A DNA stretch of 64,000 nucleotides from the NCBI GenBank assembly GCA_023151185.1, contig JAKLJL010000001.1:868001-932000 (forward strand), written 5' to 3'. The position numbers and the translations under genes were made by a program. This document shows positions 34,151 to 42,969 of the stretch, in pieces. Position 1 is the first letter of the stretch. Every line of letters starts with the position of its first letter. The stretch is from Bacteroidota bacterium. GTDB taxonomy: Bacteria > Bacteroidota > JABWAT01. The notes under the pieces were generated by a model. The model made no database searches. It was not told the DNA's origin and saw only the letters and a program-made list of their open reading frames with translations.

Positions 34151-36355
34151 GTGAAAAAATTCTTTTTATTCGTTCTTTTCCTGGTCAGCATCCTGACCGG
34201 TGCTCTGAGCGCCCAGCCGAAGGGAGGGTATGCCCTTTCATTTTCAGGCGGAGATGATGTCTTCAACAGTAATATCGCCAATCTGGCAACCAGCACCCTG
34301 ACTATTGAGGTATGGGTTTATATCAGTGGCTATGGAGGGACCATTTTATCCGGTATGACAACTACACCATCAGATAACACAATTGCACTTGAAGTTGTCA
34401 GTTCAACAACGCTGCGGTTGTCTGCCGGAAGAGACGGCAGCCGGAATATGCAAAATCTGACTGTTTCCATCCCGGCAGGGAATTGGTATCACATGGCGGT
34501 TACCTTCAATTCCGGCACCGCAAGCCTTTATGTAAATGGTGTTTTAAAAGGATCGGCTATTCAGGGTTCCACCAATATAAACAGTCAGCCCTTCCGGTTT
34601 GGGTCATTTCACACTTTTGGCAGCTATAATATGAATGGCAAACTGGATGATATCCGGATTTTTACTTCAATCCGGACGCCGGCCCAGATTCAGGCTGATA
34701 TGGTTTCGGATGCAGCAGAAGGGGCTTATGCCTTTTATAATTTCAATGAAGGAACCGGTGATGTGATTGCTGATGCTTCCGGGAATGGGAATACCGGTTT
34801 TCTGGGAACCAGCAACGGAGCCTCAGATTCCAATGACCCGGCCTGGTATACCTATGCAACAGCTCCTGTTGCGCCCGAAGGCGTCTATTCATTTGCGGAA
34901 ACTGGAAATATTCAGGTTAAATGGAACAAGTCAGGCGACCCGGATGTCGTGAAATATGTGATATATGGCGGATCTGCTCCCGAGGCCCTTCAGCGTCTTG
35001 ACAGTACGTTATCCCGGTCAGATACAACAGTCACCCTTTCAGGGCTTCCGAACGGAGAAATCCGGTATTTTGCAGTTTCAGCAGTTTCTAAATATGGTCT
35101 GGAATCCGTGCAATCTGAAATTGATTTTTCCGTTGTGGCACAAAATGCCTCACGTGCTGTTTTTTTTGACGGAGCAGATGATTACATCAACCTCGGCAAC
35201 GGTGCCGAACTGAATATCACAGGAGATTTAACTCTTGAAGCCTGGATTTTCTCAACTGATTTTAATCAGATGGGCAGAATAATTTCAAAATGGGGATCTT
35301 TCTCAGGATATGAGCTGGATGTTGTTTCTGGGACTCTCCGGTTTGCCATCAACCAGACGGTTGCAGCCCAAACCTCCATTCTGGGTTATAACGGAACCTG
35401 GGTTCATGTTGCCGGGGTTAAATCAGGGACAACAGCGAGCCTGTATATAAACGGTGTTCTAGCTGCTACCGGCAGTTGCAGTTCTTCAATCTCAAATTCA
35501 TCCAATGATTTGCTGATCGGGAGAATCGCCAATATGGCCTCGGTGGTGTTTTCTGGCTCCATTGATGAAGTCAGAATCTGGAATACCGCCCGGTCAGAGT
35601 CAGAAATCTTTGACTCCTACTACCAGCCGGTACGGGGGGATGAGCCTGGTCTCGCCGGATTGTGGCACCTGGATGAAGGTTCAGGTACCGTAACGGCCGA
35701 TGCCTCGTCAAACGGAAATAACGGAACACTTGTCAATGGACCGGTTCAGATTATTTCGGGTGCCATGGGAGGCGGGACGGTTCCGGTTGAACTTTCTTCC
35801 TTTACCGGATCGGTTTCCGGCGGAAAAGTGGTTCTGAACTGGTCAACCCGTTCCGAAACTAATAATTACGGATGGGAAATTCAGAAGTCAGAAGACAAAA
35901 GTCAGAAGTCAGAAGACAGGCTAAATACAGATTGGGAATCAATCGGCTTTATAGCCGGGAAGGGAACGACAACTGAAGCTCAGACTTATTCCTTCAGCTC
36001 AACATTCAGTTCAGGAAAATTCCGTCTGAAACAATTTGATACTGATGGCTTTGTTTCATACAGCCAGGTTCTTTCATTTGAGCAGATTCCGTCAGTTCTG
36101 ACTCTGAACCAGAACTACCCGAATCCGTTCAATCCGTCTACTGTGATCGGATTTGCTCTGCCCGTTTCCGGGAAAGTCAGCCTGAAGATTTATGATATTA
36201 CCGGACGGGAAATTGCAACCCTTCTGAACCGGGATCTGGAGTCAGGTTCTCATTCCGTCACCTTTGACGCATCAGGATTTGCAGCGGGTGTTTACTTCTG
36301 CAATCTGGCCTTCAACGGTCAGGTTGTAACCAAAAAATTAACCCTTTTGAAGTAA
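34151..36355 (+). CDS. T9SS-exported surface protein with two LamG domains and FN3
   Basis: The 734-residue protein starts at GTG, eight bases after AAAGGAG. A signal peptide (KKFFLFVLFLVSILTGALSA) is followed by a first LamG domain (LTIEVWVYISGYG ... DDIRIFTSIRTPAQI, about 25-205), an FN3 module (about 237-330), a second LamG domain (LTLEAWIFSTDF ... DEVRIWNTARSESEI, about 335-495) and the VELSSFTG/sorting-domain tail ending NYPNPFNPSTVIGFALP. LamG domains commonly bind glycans or proteins, so an adhesin or matrix role is likely. It lies 17 bases after the previous gene. Its last 180 codons are nearly identical to the end of the 36719 gene. Confidence 0.88.
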   Translation: MKKFFLFVLFLVSILTGALSAQPKGGYALSFSGGDDVFNSNIANLATSTLTIEVWVYISGYGGTILSGMTTTPSDNTIALEVVSSTTLRLSAGRDGSRNMQNLTVSIPAGNWYHMAVTFNSGTASLYVNGVLKGSAIQGSTNINSQPFRFGSFHTFGSYNMNGKLDDIRIFTSIRTPAQIQADMVSDAAEGAYAFYNFNEGTGDVIADASGNGNTGFLGTSNGASDSNDPAWYTYATAPVAPEGVYSFAETGNIQVKWNKSGDPDVVKYVIYGGSAPEALQRLDSTLSRSDTTVTLSGLPNGEIRYFAVSAVSKYGLESVQSEIDFSVVAQNASRAVFFDGADDYINLGNGAELNITGDLTLEAWIFSTDFNQMGRIISKWGSFSGYELDVVSGTLRFAINQTVAAQTSILGYNGTWVHVAGVKSGTTASLYINGVLAATGSCSSSISNSSNDLLIGRIANMASVVFSGSIDEVRIWNTARSESEIFDSYYQPVRGDEPGLAGLWHLDEGSGTVTADASSNGNNGTLVNGPVQIISGAMGGGTVPVELSSFTGSVSGGKVVLNWSTRSETNNYGWEIQKSEDKSQKSEDRLNTDWESIGFIAGKGTTTEAQTYSFSSTFSSGKFRLKQFDTDGFVSYSQVLSFEQIPSVLTLNQNYPNPFNPSTVIGFALPVSGKVSLKIYDITGREIATLLNRDLESGSHSVTFDASGFAAGVYFCNLAFNGQVVTKKLTLLK
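35881..35920 (+). repeat. Heptamer-based tandem repeat inside a T9SS gene, copy 1
   Basis: Degenerate units of AGAAGTC/AGAAGAC are arrayed here and stay in frame, encoding a QKSED-type charged loop. The same array is at 40549-40588. The loop lies between GWEIQ and WESIGF, exactly where the other paralogues carry unrelated insertions. Confidence 0.7.
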
Positions 36356-36370
36356 CACCATCTCCATCCG

Positions 36371-36400
36371 CCCGTCCGGAGCCATACGGACGGGTTTTTT
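36371..36400 (+). terminator. Intrinsic terminator after the 34151 gene
   Basis: CCCGTCCG (36371-36378) pairs with CGGACGGG (36387-36394) and is followed by six T residues. It closes the two-gene unit 31842-36355. A near-identical terminator follows the 36719 gene. Confidence 0.9.
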
Positions 36401-36718
36401 CTCTGAACGATCCCGCAGTTTAACGCTTTCTTCTGCACTACCGGTTCGAATTCGTGATTTGTTTAAATCCTGAAATCTGGACCACTCCAATTTTAGGCTG
36501 AAAGGATGTAAAACGATCCTGCAGACCAGAAATTCAGCCTGATTGAGCCGCCTGATGCCAGATTCAACGAAAGAAAACACAAAACCTGCCAAAATGCACG
36601 AAAATTGATAGGTATTGCGCCAAAATTGATAACGGCTGCCTCTCCGATTTTCTGAATTTTGCAGGACCGGAAGGATGTCCCCGACGGTAACAGGGTTGAA
36701 TTAAAGATGGAGATGAAT
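36401..36718 (+). promoter_or_regulatory. Intergenic region upstream of the 36719 gene, with direct repeat
   Basis: No gene is visible in this 318-base stretch. It holds the 11-bp box TGCACGAAAAT (36595-36605) shared with the upstream region of the 31842 gene, and two identical copies of AAAATTGATA (36601-36610 and 36622-36631) spaced 21 bases, or two helical turns, apart. GGAG at 36709-36712 is the ribosome-binding site. A two-site operator for a dimeric activator is plausible. Confidence 0.4.
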
Positions 36719-39700
36719 ATGAAATTTGTTAACGGCGCAGGATTTGCAGGAAAGCTAATTTCCGGATTATTGTTCACTGCGCTGACCGGACTATCCGGTT
36801 ACGCCCAGTCAATTTACCAGGTCGTCAACACCAACGACAGTGGCACCGGATCACTCCGGCAGGCCATACTGAATGCTGAAGCCAATCCGGGGTATGATAT
36901 TATCGATGCGACCGGAATCTCAGATACAATCAAATTGGTGACCGGGTTGCCAACGATAACCCAGGATGTTTTAATCCAGGGTTCCGGTACAGCAACTCTT
37001 GCGGTCAGTGGTCAAAATCTGGTTCGTCCGTTCTTTATAACCGGTGGAACAGTAGAAATCACTGACCTTTCAATTGTTAACGGATATGCCAGAGGGAATG
37101 ACGGCGGAAACCACGGTGCAGGTGCAGGAATGGGTGGCGGCATTTATCTGGATGCAGGAACTCTAACCCTGTCTGAAATCAGGTTTTCCGGCAACCGGAC
37201 CAAAGGTGGAGATACCGGATCGGGCATTTCTCCCGGATCTGGTGACGGGCCTTTCCCTGGTACCCGGGGTTATCAGGGAGCCAATGGAACCAACTCAACA
37301 TTTGGAACTGCCGGTGGGCCAGGAGGCTGGGGTGCCGGTGGTGGTGTTGGTGGATATGAACCCTATGCACGTGGCTACAATGGCGGTCCGGGCGGGTATG
37401 GCGGTGGAGGCGGTTCCGGAAATTTCGGTAACTGGTACTACGGTACAACCCTGTACGGATATGGTGGCGCCGGCGGGCAGTTCGGCGGAAAAGGATCAGA
37501 TCCCAGTTATGTAACCGGTGGTGCCGGGGCTGGTTTAGGAGGTGCCCTTTTCGTAAGATCCACAGCGACTGCTTTTATAACCAGTTGTGAGTTTACAGAA
37601 AATACTGCAAACAGAGGGACCACAAATGCTACCGGTGCTGGAAACGGCCAGGGAAAGGGCGGAGCAATTTTCGTTCATCCTGGTGCAGAAGTTTTTGTTT
37701 CAAATCTTACTTTCAGTTTTAATGTTGCAGACGATGAGGAAGAACTAACCGGAGATGACGATAACTGGTACGGGACCCTGATCCCTTACACACCCGGACA
37801 ACCTTTGGTTTCAGCATCGGGTGCTACCTCCATTAAATTCAACCGGGCTGTATTAAATGGTACCGTTGATGCCAATACAAACGCAACTACTTTTCAGTTT
37901 GAATACAGTTCGTCTGCTGACTTTTCTTCATCAATGATCACTTCGGCCAAATCAGCAGGTTCCGGGGATGCTGCAGGTGCGGTGTTGGATACAGCTACCG
38001 GATTAACAGCGTCTACTACCTATTATTTCAGGTTGATTGCCACCAACGCAATCGGAACAGATACCAGTGCAGTGAAATCGTTTATCACTTCACCCCTTCC
38101 TGCACCTATTGTTTCAACGACTCCTGCTGATCCGGTTGAAACAACCTCGGCAACTTTAAACGGTCTGGTAAATCCAAATGAATTTACCACTTATTTTCGG
38201 TTTAGGTTTGGGACCGATTCTGATCTGGCAACCTATACAGAGACCGATTCTGTTTCGGCAGGTTCAGGTGATGAAGATGTTGAGGTGGGAACCGCTGTTA
38301 CGGGGCTTACTACAGAAACCACCTACTATTTCAGAATTATTAGCCGGAACAGTTTTGGTGAATCAGTTGGTGCAATAAAATCCTTCAGAACAAAAAAACT
38401 GGCTGTTCCCGATGCAATGATCAGCGGATCCACAACTGTTCAGCCCTTCAGTGCAACCCTGAATGGACTGGTGGATAGCAAGGGACTGGAAACTACCTAT
38501 AGGTTTCAATACAGCACCTCCTCTGATTTTTCATCCCCGATGGAAACCGCAGTTCAAACCATTTCTGCCGGGTCGGTCAACGGAGCAGGTAATTCAGTAT
38601 TGATGGATGGCGGCAGCGGACATCTGGTGATCCCGGATAATGGTACTCTGGATGTTACAACCACTTTCACCATAGAAGCCTGGGTGTATCATAACGGGAA
38701 AACCTACAGTTCAATCATTGATAAGGGTACCTACCAGTATTTATTCCAGATTCAGGGTGGTTCTCTGGCGTTCTACAGCGGCACTGGAACCGGTGCCTGG
38801 AAATACTCAACGGGGACCATTCCGGCAAATACCTGGACACATGTTGCCGTGACCTATAATGTTGGTGCGAATGAAGTCAAATTTTATAAGAATGGCGAAT
38901 TGATGAATACTGAATCCGGAGTAAATGCAATCACTCCGGATAATGGGGACATCAATATCGGACGGCAGAGCCCTGCCTCCTGCCTGTGCAATACTTTTGG
39001 CGGAAAATTGGATGAAGTCAGATTCTGGAACAGAACGCTGACTGACAGTGAAATCCTGGATAATTTCCAGCGAACACTAAGCGGGTCTGAATCCGGATTG
39101 GTCGGCTATTGGTCAATGGATGAAACCAATGCGGTTTATACGTTCGACAAAAGCGGAAATAACAACCATGCCTATCTCGCCGGCGGTACAGTTTTCTCAC
39201 CCTCCGGTGCCGGTATTTCCAAAGAAATCACCCGTGTTTCTGCATCTCTGACCGGATTGAATCCGCTTCAGACCTATTCCTACCGCCTGACAGCAACCAA
39301 TAGTGCAGGTTCTGTTGTCAGTGATACGGCGTCGTTCAAATTCAAAGCAACTGTTCCTGACCTGGAACTCTGGCTGGTTGCCGACTCCAATCTGGTTCTT
39401 GATACTGAAAACCGGGTTGTTGAATGGAAAAGTCTGACCGCAAATGGAACAATTGCCTTCCAGAAAAATCCGGCCGCCAGACCTTCCCGGATTGTTAATT
39501 CACTGAATGGTTATGATGTGGTCCGTTTTGATGGGTCATCCGACGTTCTGTGGACTTCACCCGTTTCGTCTGACTCAGGTCTGACTGTCATTGCAGTGAG
39601 CAAACTTTCGGCTAGTAACGGAAACTGGCAACGGATTGTCGGTAATGACAGACATTATTTGGTTGGTTATTACGGAGGCAACTTCCGAAACTATTACGGA

Positions 39701-41023
39701 AATGGCAGCAGTTGGGCGGCCGGGGGTGATTATTCCTCGACAACCGTTGGTGCTTTTGTTATCCGGTCAACCACTCATGATGGGAGTACAGACAAGTCCT
39801 GGCAGAATGGTATTCCAGCAACACCGGCAACCTCATCAAGAACCGGAAATACAGCTCCATTAACCATTGGTGCCGGATTCGAAGATGGGTTCTTTCACCA
39901 GTTTTTAAATGGTGATCTTGCCGAACTCCTGGTTTTCAACCGCACTTTATCCGATGCAGAACGGACTGCAATTGAATCCCGGCTGGCATTGAAATATCAG
40001 GTTGGTCTGAAGGCAACTGTTTCAAATCCGACCGTCAATTCGGGTGAAAAGGGATCATTTTCACTCGGCTCAACCGGTGCTACAGTAACCTTTACCACTC
40101 CAAGCGGAACATCAGGATCGCTGACTGCCTCAACCAGCACCAGTCCGACCATCGTAGGCTCCCTCCCGATCGGGATTACCGGACTGGCAACGGAAAAATA
40201 CTGGAGTATTGTCAACACCGGCCTGACGGGGATTGAATACTCCATTACCCTCGACCTGACCGGAATTTCCGGAATTACCGACTTCACTTCGGTAAAAGTG
40301 GTGAAACGGGAAGATGAAAATGCCACCTGGGTGGATGTAACGGGGTCGCCGTTTTTTGCCACTGTGACCTATGACGAACCGTTTATTACCATTTCGGGAC
40401 TGAATAGTTTCTCTGAATTTGCCATCGGCTCCGGATCCGACAACCCATTGCCGGTTGAACTAGTTTCCTTCACCGGTAAACTGACAGGCGGAAAGGTCAG
40501 TCTGAACTGGTCAACCCGTTCCGAAACGAATAATTACGGATGGGAAATTGAGAGATCAGAAGACAGAAGTCAGAAGTCAGAAGACAGGCTAAATACAGAT
40601 TGGGAATCAATCGGTTTTGTTGCCGGGAAGGGAACGACAACTGAAGCTCAGACTTATTCCTTCAGCTCAACATTCAGTTCAGGAAAATTCCGTCTGAAGC
40701 AAATTGATACAGACGGAACGGTTTCCTTCAGTCAGGTTCTTTCGTTTGAGCAGATTCCGTCAGTTCTGACTCTGAACCAGAACTACCCGAATCCGTTCAA
40801 TCCGTCTACTGTGATCGGATTTTCTCTGCCCGTTTCCGGGAAAGTCAGCCTGAAGATTTATGATATAACCGGACGGGAAATTGCAACTCTTCTGAACCGG
40901 GATCTGGAGTCAGGTTCTCATTCCGTCACCTTTGACGCATCTGGTTTTGCAGCGGGTGTTTACTTCTGCAATCTGGCCTTCAACGGTCAGGTTGTAACCA
41001 AAAAATTAACCCTTTTGAAGTAA
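36719..41023 (+). CDS. Giant T9SS-exported protein: beta-helix, Gly-rich region, FN3 repeats, LamG domains
   Basis: The 1434-residue product starts at the ATG preceded by GGAG at six bases and has a signal peptide (FAGKLISGLLFTALTGLSGYAQ). Next comes a right-handed beta-helix-like region opening with VNTNDSGTGSLRQAILNAE (about 25-150). A glycine-rich segment (about 120-300, with GGPGGYGGGGGSGNFGNWYYG-like runs) and about three FN3 modules (355-620) follow. A LamG domain (620-800), a second concanavalin-like domain (about 880-1080), the VELVSFTG segment and a sorting domain (NYPNPFNPSTVIGFSLP) complete it. The SGTGSLRQAI motif is common in polymorphic surface proteins. Likely a surface adhesin or matrix fibre. 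Confidence 0.87.
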   Translation: MKFVNGAGFAGKLISGLLFTALTGLSGYAQSIYQVVNTNDSGTGSLRQAILNAEANPGYDIIDATGISDTIKLVTGLPTITQDVLIQGSGTATLAVSGQNLVRPFFITGGTVEITDLSIVNGYARGNDGGNHGAGAGMGGGIYLDAGTLTLSEIRFSGNRTKGGDTGSGISPGSGDGPFPGTRGYQGANGTNSTFGTAGGPGGWGAGGGVGGYEPYARGYNGGPGGYGGGGGSGNFGNWYYGTTLYGYGGAGGQFGGKGSDPSYVTGGAGAGLGGALFVRSTATAFITSCEFTENTANRGTTNATGAGNGQGKGGAIFVHPGAEVFVSNLTFSFNVADDEEELTGDDDNWYGTLIPYTPGQPLVSASGATSIKFNRAVLNGTVDANTNATTFQFEYSSSADFSSSMITSAKSAGSGDAAGAVLDTATGLTASTTYYFRLIATNAIGTDTSAVKSFITSPLPAPIVSTTPADPVETTSATLNGLVNPNEFTTYFRFRFGTDSDLATYTETDSVSAGSGDEDVEVGTAVTGLTTETTYYFRIISRNSFGESVGAIKSFRTKKLAVPDAMISGSTTVQPFSATLNGLVDSKGLETTYRFQYSTSSDFSSPMETAVQTISAGSVNGAGNSVLMDGGSGHLVIPDNGTLDVTTTFTIEAWVYHNGKTYSSIIDKGTYQYLFQIQGGSLAFYSGTGTGAWKYSTGTIPANTWTHVAVTYNVGANEVKFYKNGELMNTESGVNAITPDNGDINIGRQSPASCLCNTFGGKLDEVRFWNRTLTDSEILDNFQRTLSGSESGLVGYWSMDETNAVYTFDKSGNNNHAYLAGGTVFSPSGAGISKEITRVSASLTGLNPLQTYSYRLTATNSAGSVVSDTASFKFKATVPDLELWLVADSNLVLDTENRVVEWKSLTANGTIAFQKNPAARPSRIVNSLNGYDVVRFDGSSDVLWTSPVSSDSGLTVIAVSKLSASNGNWQRIVGNDRHYLVGYYGGNFRNYYGNGSSWAAGGDYSSTTVGAFVIRSTTHDGSTDKSWQNGIPATPATSSRTGNTAPLTIGAGFEDGFFHQFLNGDLAELLVFNRTLSDAERTAIESRLALKYQVGLKATVSNPTVNSGEKGSFSLGSTGATVTFTTPSGTSGSLTASTSTSPTIVGSLPIGITGLATEKYWSIVNTGLTGIEYSITLDLTGISGITDFTSVKVVKREDENATWVDVTGSPFFATVTYDEPFITISGLNSFSEFAIGSGSDNPLPVELVSFTGKLTGGKVSLNWSTRSETNNYGWEIERSEDRSQKSEDRLNTDWESIGFVAGKGTTTEAQTYSFSSTFSSGKFRLKQIDTDGTVSFSQVLSFEQIPSVLTLNQNYPNPFNPSTVIGFSLPVSGKVSLKIYDITGREIATLLNRDLESGSHSVTFDASGFAAGVYFCNLAFNGQVVTKKLTLLK

Positions 41024-41068
41024 CACCATCTCCATCCACCCGTCCGGAGTCATCCGGACGGGTTTTTT
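40502..41068 (+). repeat. 567-bp direct repeat, copy 2 (T9SS tail plus terminator)
   Basis: This is the partner of 35834-36400, collinear over its whole length including the heptamer loop (40549-40588) and the downstream terminator. Differences are scattered point changes. A shorter stretch of strong similarity continues in the 41391 gene around 42550-42680. Confidence 0.85.
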
Positions 41069-41069
41069 T
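41039..41069 (+). terminator. Intrinsic terminator after the 36719 gene
   Basis: CCCGTCCGGA (41039-41048) pairs with TCCGGACGGG (41053-41062) around a GTCA loop, followed by seven T residues. It is the second copy of the terminator at 36371-36400, and its stem has two more base pairs. Confidence 0.92.
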
Positions 41070-41390
41070 GAGACACCCAATGAAAAAACCAAAGTCTGAA
41101 TTTACCCGGTTTTGGCTGAATATTTCAGTCTCAATTTTCCTGTTTACCTTCAGTTTTCTCATTTTGGTGTTCCGTTCCTGAGAAAGCACGATTCAGAACT
41201 GAAACCGGTTCCGATCGGTTTCCTATCTTAAGGAAAATGTACTGAACTCTCTCTTCCCGCCCGCCTCCATCCTGTGATGGGATCACCATCACAATTTCCG
41301 GCCCCAAAAAAAGAAAAAGAATATTTATATTTTTATTTCAGAAATCCCGACGGTATTTTTCACAGGTAAAAGATAATTTAAAGGAATCTC
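41070..41390 (+). promoter_or_regulatory. Intergenic region upstream of the 41391 gene, with inverted repeat
   Basis: No gene is visible in these 321 bases. GAAACCG (41201-41207) and CGGTTTC (41216-41222) form a perfect inverted repeat with an 8-base spacer, a common operator geometry. An AT-rich tract (41313-41340) and AAAGGA before the ATG complete the region. No clear TAnnTTTG element was found, so the start of transcription is unknown. Confidence 0.4.
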
Positions 41391-42962
41391 ATGAAAAACT
41401 GGTTATTGGTTGTACTTTTATTCAGCTCATCCCTGCAGATTACTGCTCAGACTCCTGTTTTACCGCCAGGCTCCGGAACCGCCGGAGATCCCTACCTCAT
41501 CAGCACAGTGGATCATCTTGCCTGGATTTCAGCAAACAATACTTCGTGGAATAAATATTTCCGTCAGGAAAATAATATTGATGCCACAGGAACTGTTAGC
41601 TGGAATGGCGGCCTGGGATTCACCCCGATTGCACCGGCTTTTTCCTTCTCAGGCCAGTATGACGGACAGTTTTATGTAATCGACGGGTTGGCGATGAGCC
41701 GTGCTTCCTCAGATTATTCCGCCTTTATCGGATATACGTCCTCTGCAGCCGTGGTTAAAAACCTCGGACTGACCAATCTTTCGGTAACGGGAAAACAGTA
41801 TACAGGTGGGGTAGTTGGCTATAACTCCGGTCAAATTCTTAATTGTTTTTCAATGGGAACCGTTCACGGGTATTATGCAACCGGTGGAATTGTTGGGTTT
41901 AACAGTGCACCCGGTTCTGTTACAGCTTGTTTTTCAACCGCAACGGTCACCTGTTCTACTGACCGGGCTGGCGGAATTTGCGGATACAATAATGGCGCCG
42001 GTGCCCAGATCACCAACAGTTATGCAACTGGAAATGTGACCGCAACCGGAATCCGGGCAGGTGGGCTTCTCGGTTATAATAACGGGGGATCTGTTGTCAA
42101 TTGTTATTCAACCGGAATTCCTACCGCAAGTTCAAGTACCGGCGGATTAACGGGTGGTCCGAATGCAACCGGCACAACCGGTTCATTTTGGGATACAGAA
42201 ACCTCCACGAGAACATCCAGTCCTGGGGGGGGAACCGGACTTACTTCCTTACAAATGAAATCAGATGCACTGTTTCTTTCCGCCGGTTGGGATTTTGAAA
42301 CTGAAACTGATAACGGGACCACTGATTACTGGGCTTTGGATGGTGTCACCAATGGTGGTTATCCCTATCTGAAATGGCAGGAAAATAATTCTGCTTCACT
42401 TCCCGTTGAACTGATCTCCTTCACCGGTATTGTAAAAGACGGCACTGTTTTACTGAACTGGTCTACAGCCACCGAAGATAACAATTACGGGTGGGAAATT
42501 GAGAAACAGAAGTTAGAAGGAAGTAGTGAGAAGATAGAATGGGAAACAATCGGTTTTGTTGCCGGGAAGGGAACGACAACTTTAGCTCAGACTTATTCTT
42601 TCAGTTCAACATTCAGTTCAGGAAAATTCCGCCTGAAACAGATTGATACAGACGGTACTGTGTCCTTCAGTCAGGTTTTGACTTTTTCTGAAAATCCAAC
42701 TTCTGCAGTCCTGTTGCAAAACTACCCGAATCCGTTTAACCCGTCAACAGCACTTTCATTCTCACTCCCGCAGGCCGGATCTGTAAGCCTTGTAATTTTT
42801 GATATTTTGGGCCGGGAAGTTGCAACCGTACTGAATGAGAACCGCCCGGCAGGCCTTCACTCAGTCCTGTTTGATGCCTCCGGTATTTCTTCTGGTACCT
42901 ACCTGTGCCGGTTTTCCTTCAACGGGCAGATTCAGACCAGAAAACTGAACCTGCTGAAATAA
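41391..42962 (+). CDS. T9SS-exported GLUG-repeat surface protein
   Basis: The 523-residue protein has a signal peptide (KNWLLVVLLFSSSLQITAQ) and the segment GSGTAGDPYLISTVDHLAWI. It continues with GLUG-type repeats (GGVVGYNSGQILNCFSMGTV, GGIVGFNSAPGSVTACFSTA, GGICGYNNGAGAQITNSYAT, GGLLGYNNGGSVVNCYSTG), which build a beta-helix found in bacterial adhesins. The VELISFTG segment, the short loop KQKLEGSSEKIE and a type A sorting domain (LLQNYPNPFNPSTALSF) end the protein. The kinase gene at 42970 begins seven bases after its stop, so this surface protein and the kinase/regulator pair are probably one operon. Confidence 0.88.
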   Translation: MKNWLLVVLLFSSSLQITAQTPVLPPGSGTAGDPYLISTVDHLAWISANNTSWNKYFRQENNIDATGTVSWNGGLGFTPIAPAFSFSGQYDGQFYVIDGLAMSRASSDYSAFIGYTSSAAVVKNLGLTNLSVTGKQYTGGVVGYNSGQILNCFSMGTVHGYYATGGIVGFNSAPGSVTACFSTATVTCSTDRAGGICGYNNGAGAQITNSYATGNVTATGIRAGGLLGYNNGGSVVNCYSTGIPTASSSTGGLTGGPNATGTTGSFWDTETSTRTSSPGGGTGLTSLQMKSDALFLSAGWDFETETDNGTTDYWALDGVTNGGYPYLKWQENNSASLPVELISFTGIVKDGTVLLNWSTATEDNNYGWEIEKQKLEGSSEKIEWETIGFVAGKGTTTLAQTYSFSSTFSSGKFRLKQIDTDGTVSFSQVLTFSENPTSAVLLQNYPNPFNPSTALSFSLPQAGSVSLVIFDILGREVATVLNENRPAGLHSVLFDASGISSGTYLCRFSFNGQIQTRKLNLLK

Positions 42963-42969
42963 CCGCCTG

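Larger units (their letters stand above)
35834..36400 (+). repeat. 567-bp direct repeat, copy 1 (T9SS tail plus terminator)
   Basis: This block begins in the VELSSFTG region and runs through the stop codon and terminator. It aligns with 40502-41068 at a constant offset of 4668 bases, with scattered substitutions and no net insertion or deletion. The identity includes the untranslated terminator, which protein-level selection does not explain, so recent duplication or gene conversion is likely. Confidence 0.85.

Noticed and set aside
35881-35920. Heptamer array considered as a CRISPR or VNTR locus
   Set aside because: Units are about seven bases without spacers, lie inside a coding frame and no cas genes are nearby.
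37179-37514. Frames on both strands in the Gly-rich region
   Set aside because: GC-rich Gly codons keep all frames open; only the frame continuous with the signal peptide and sorting domain is credible.
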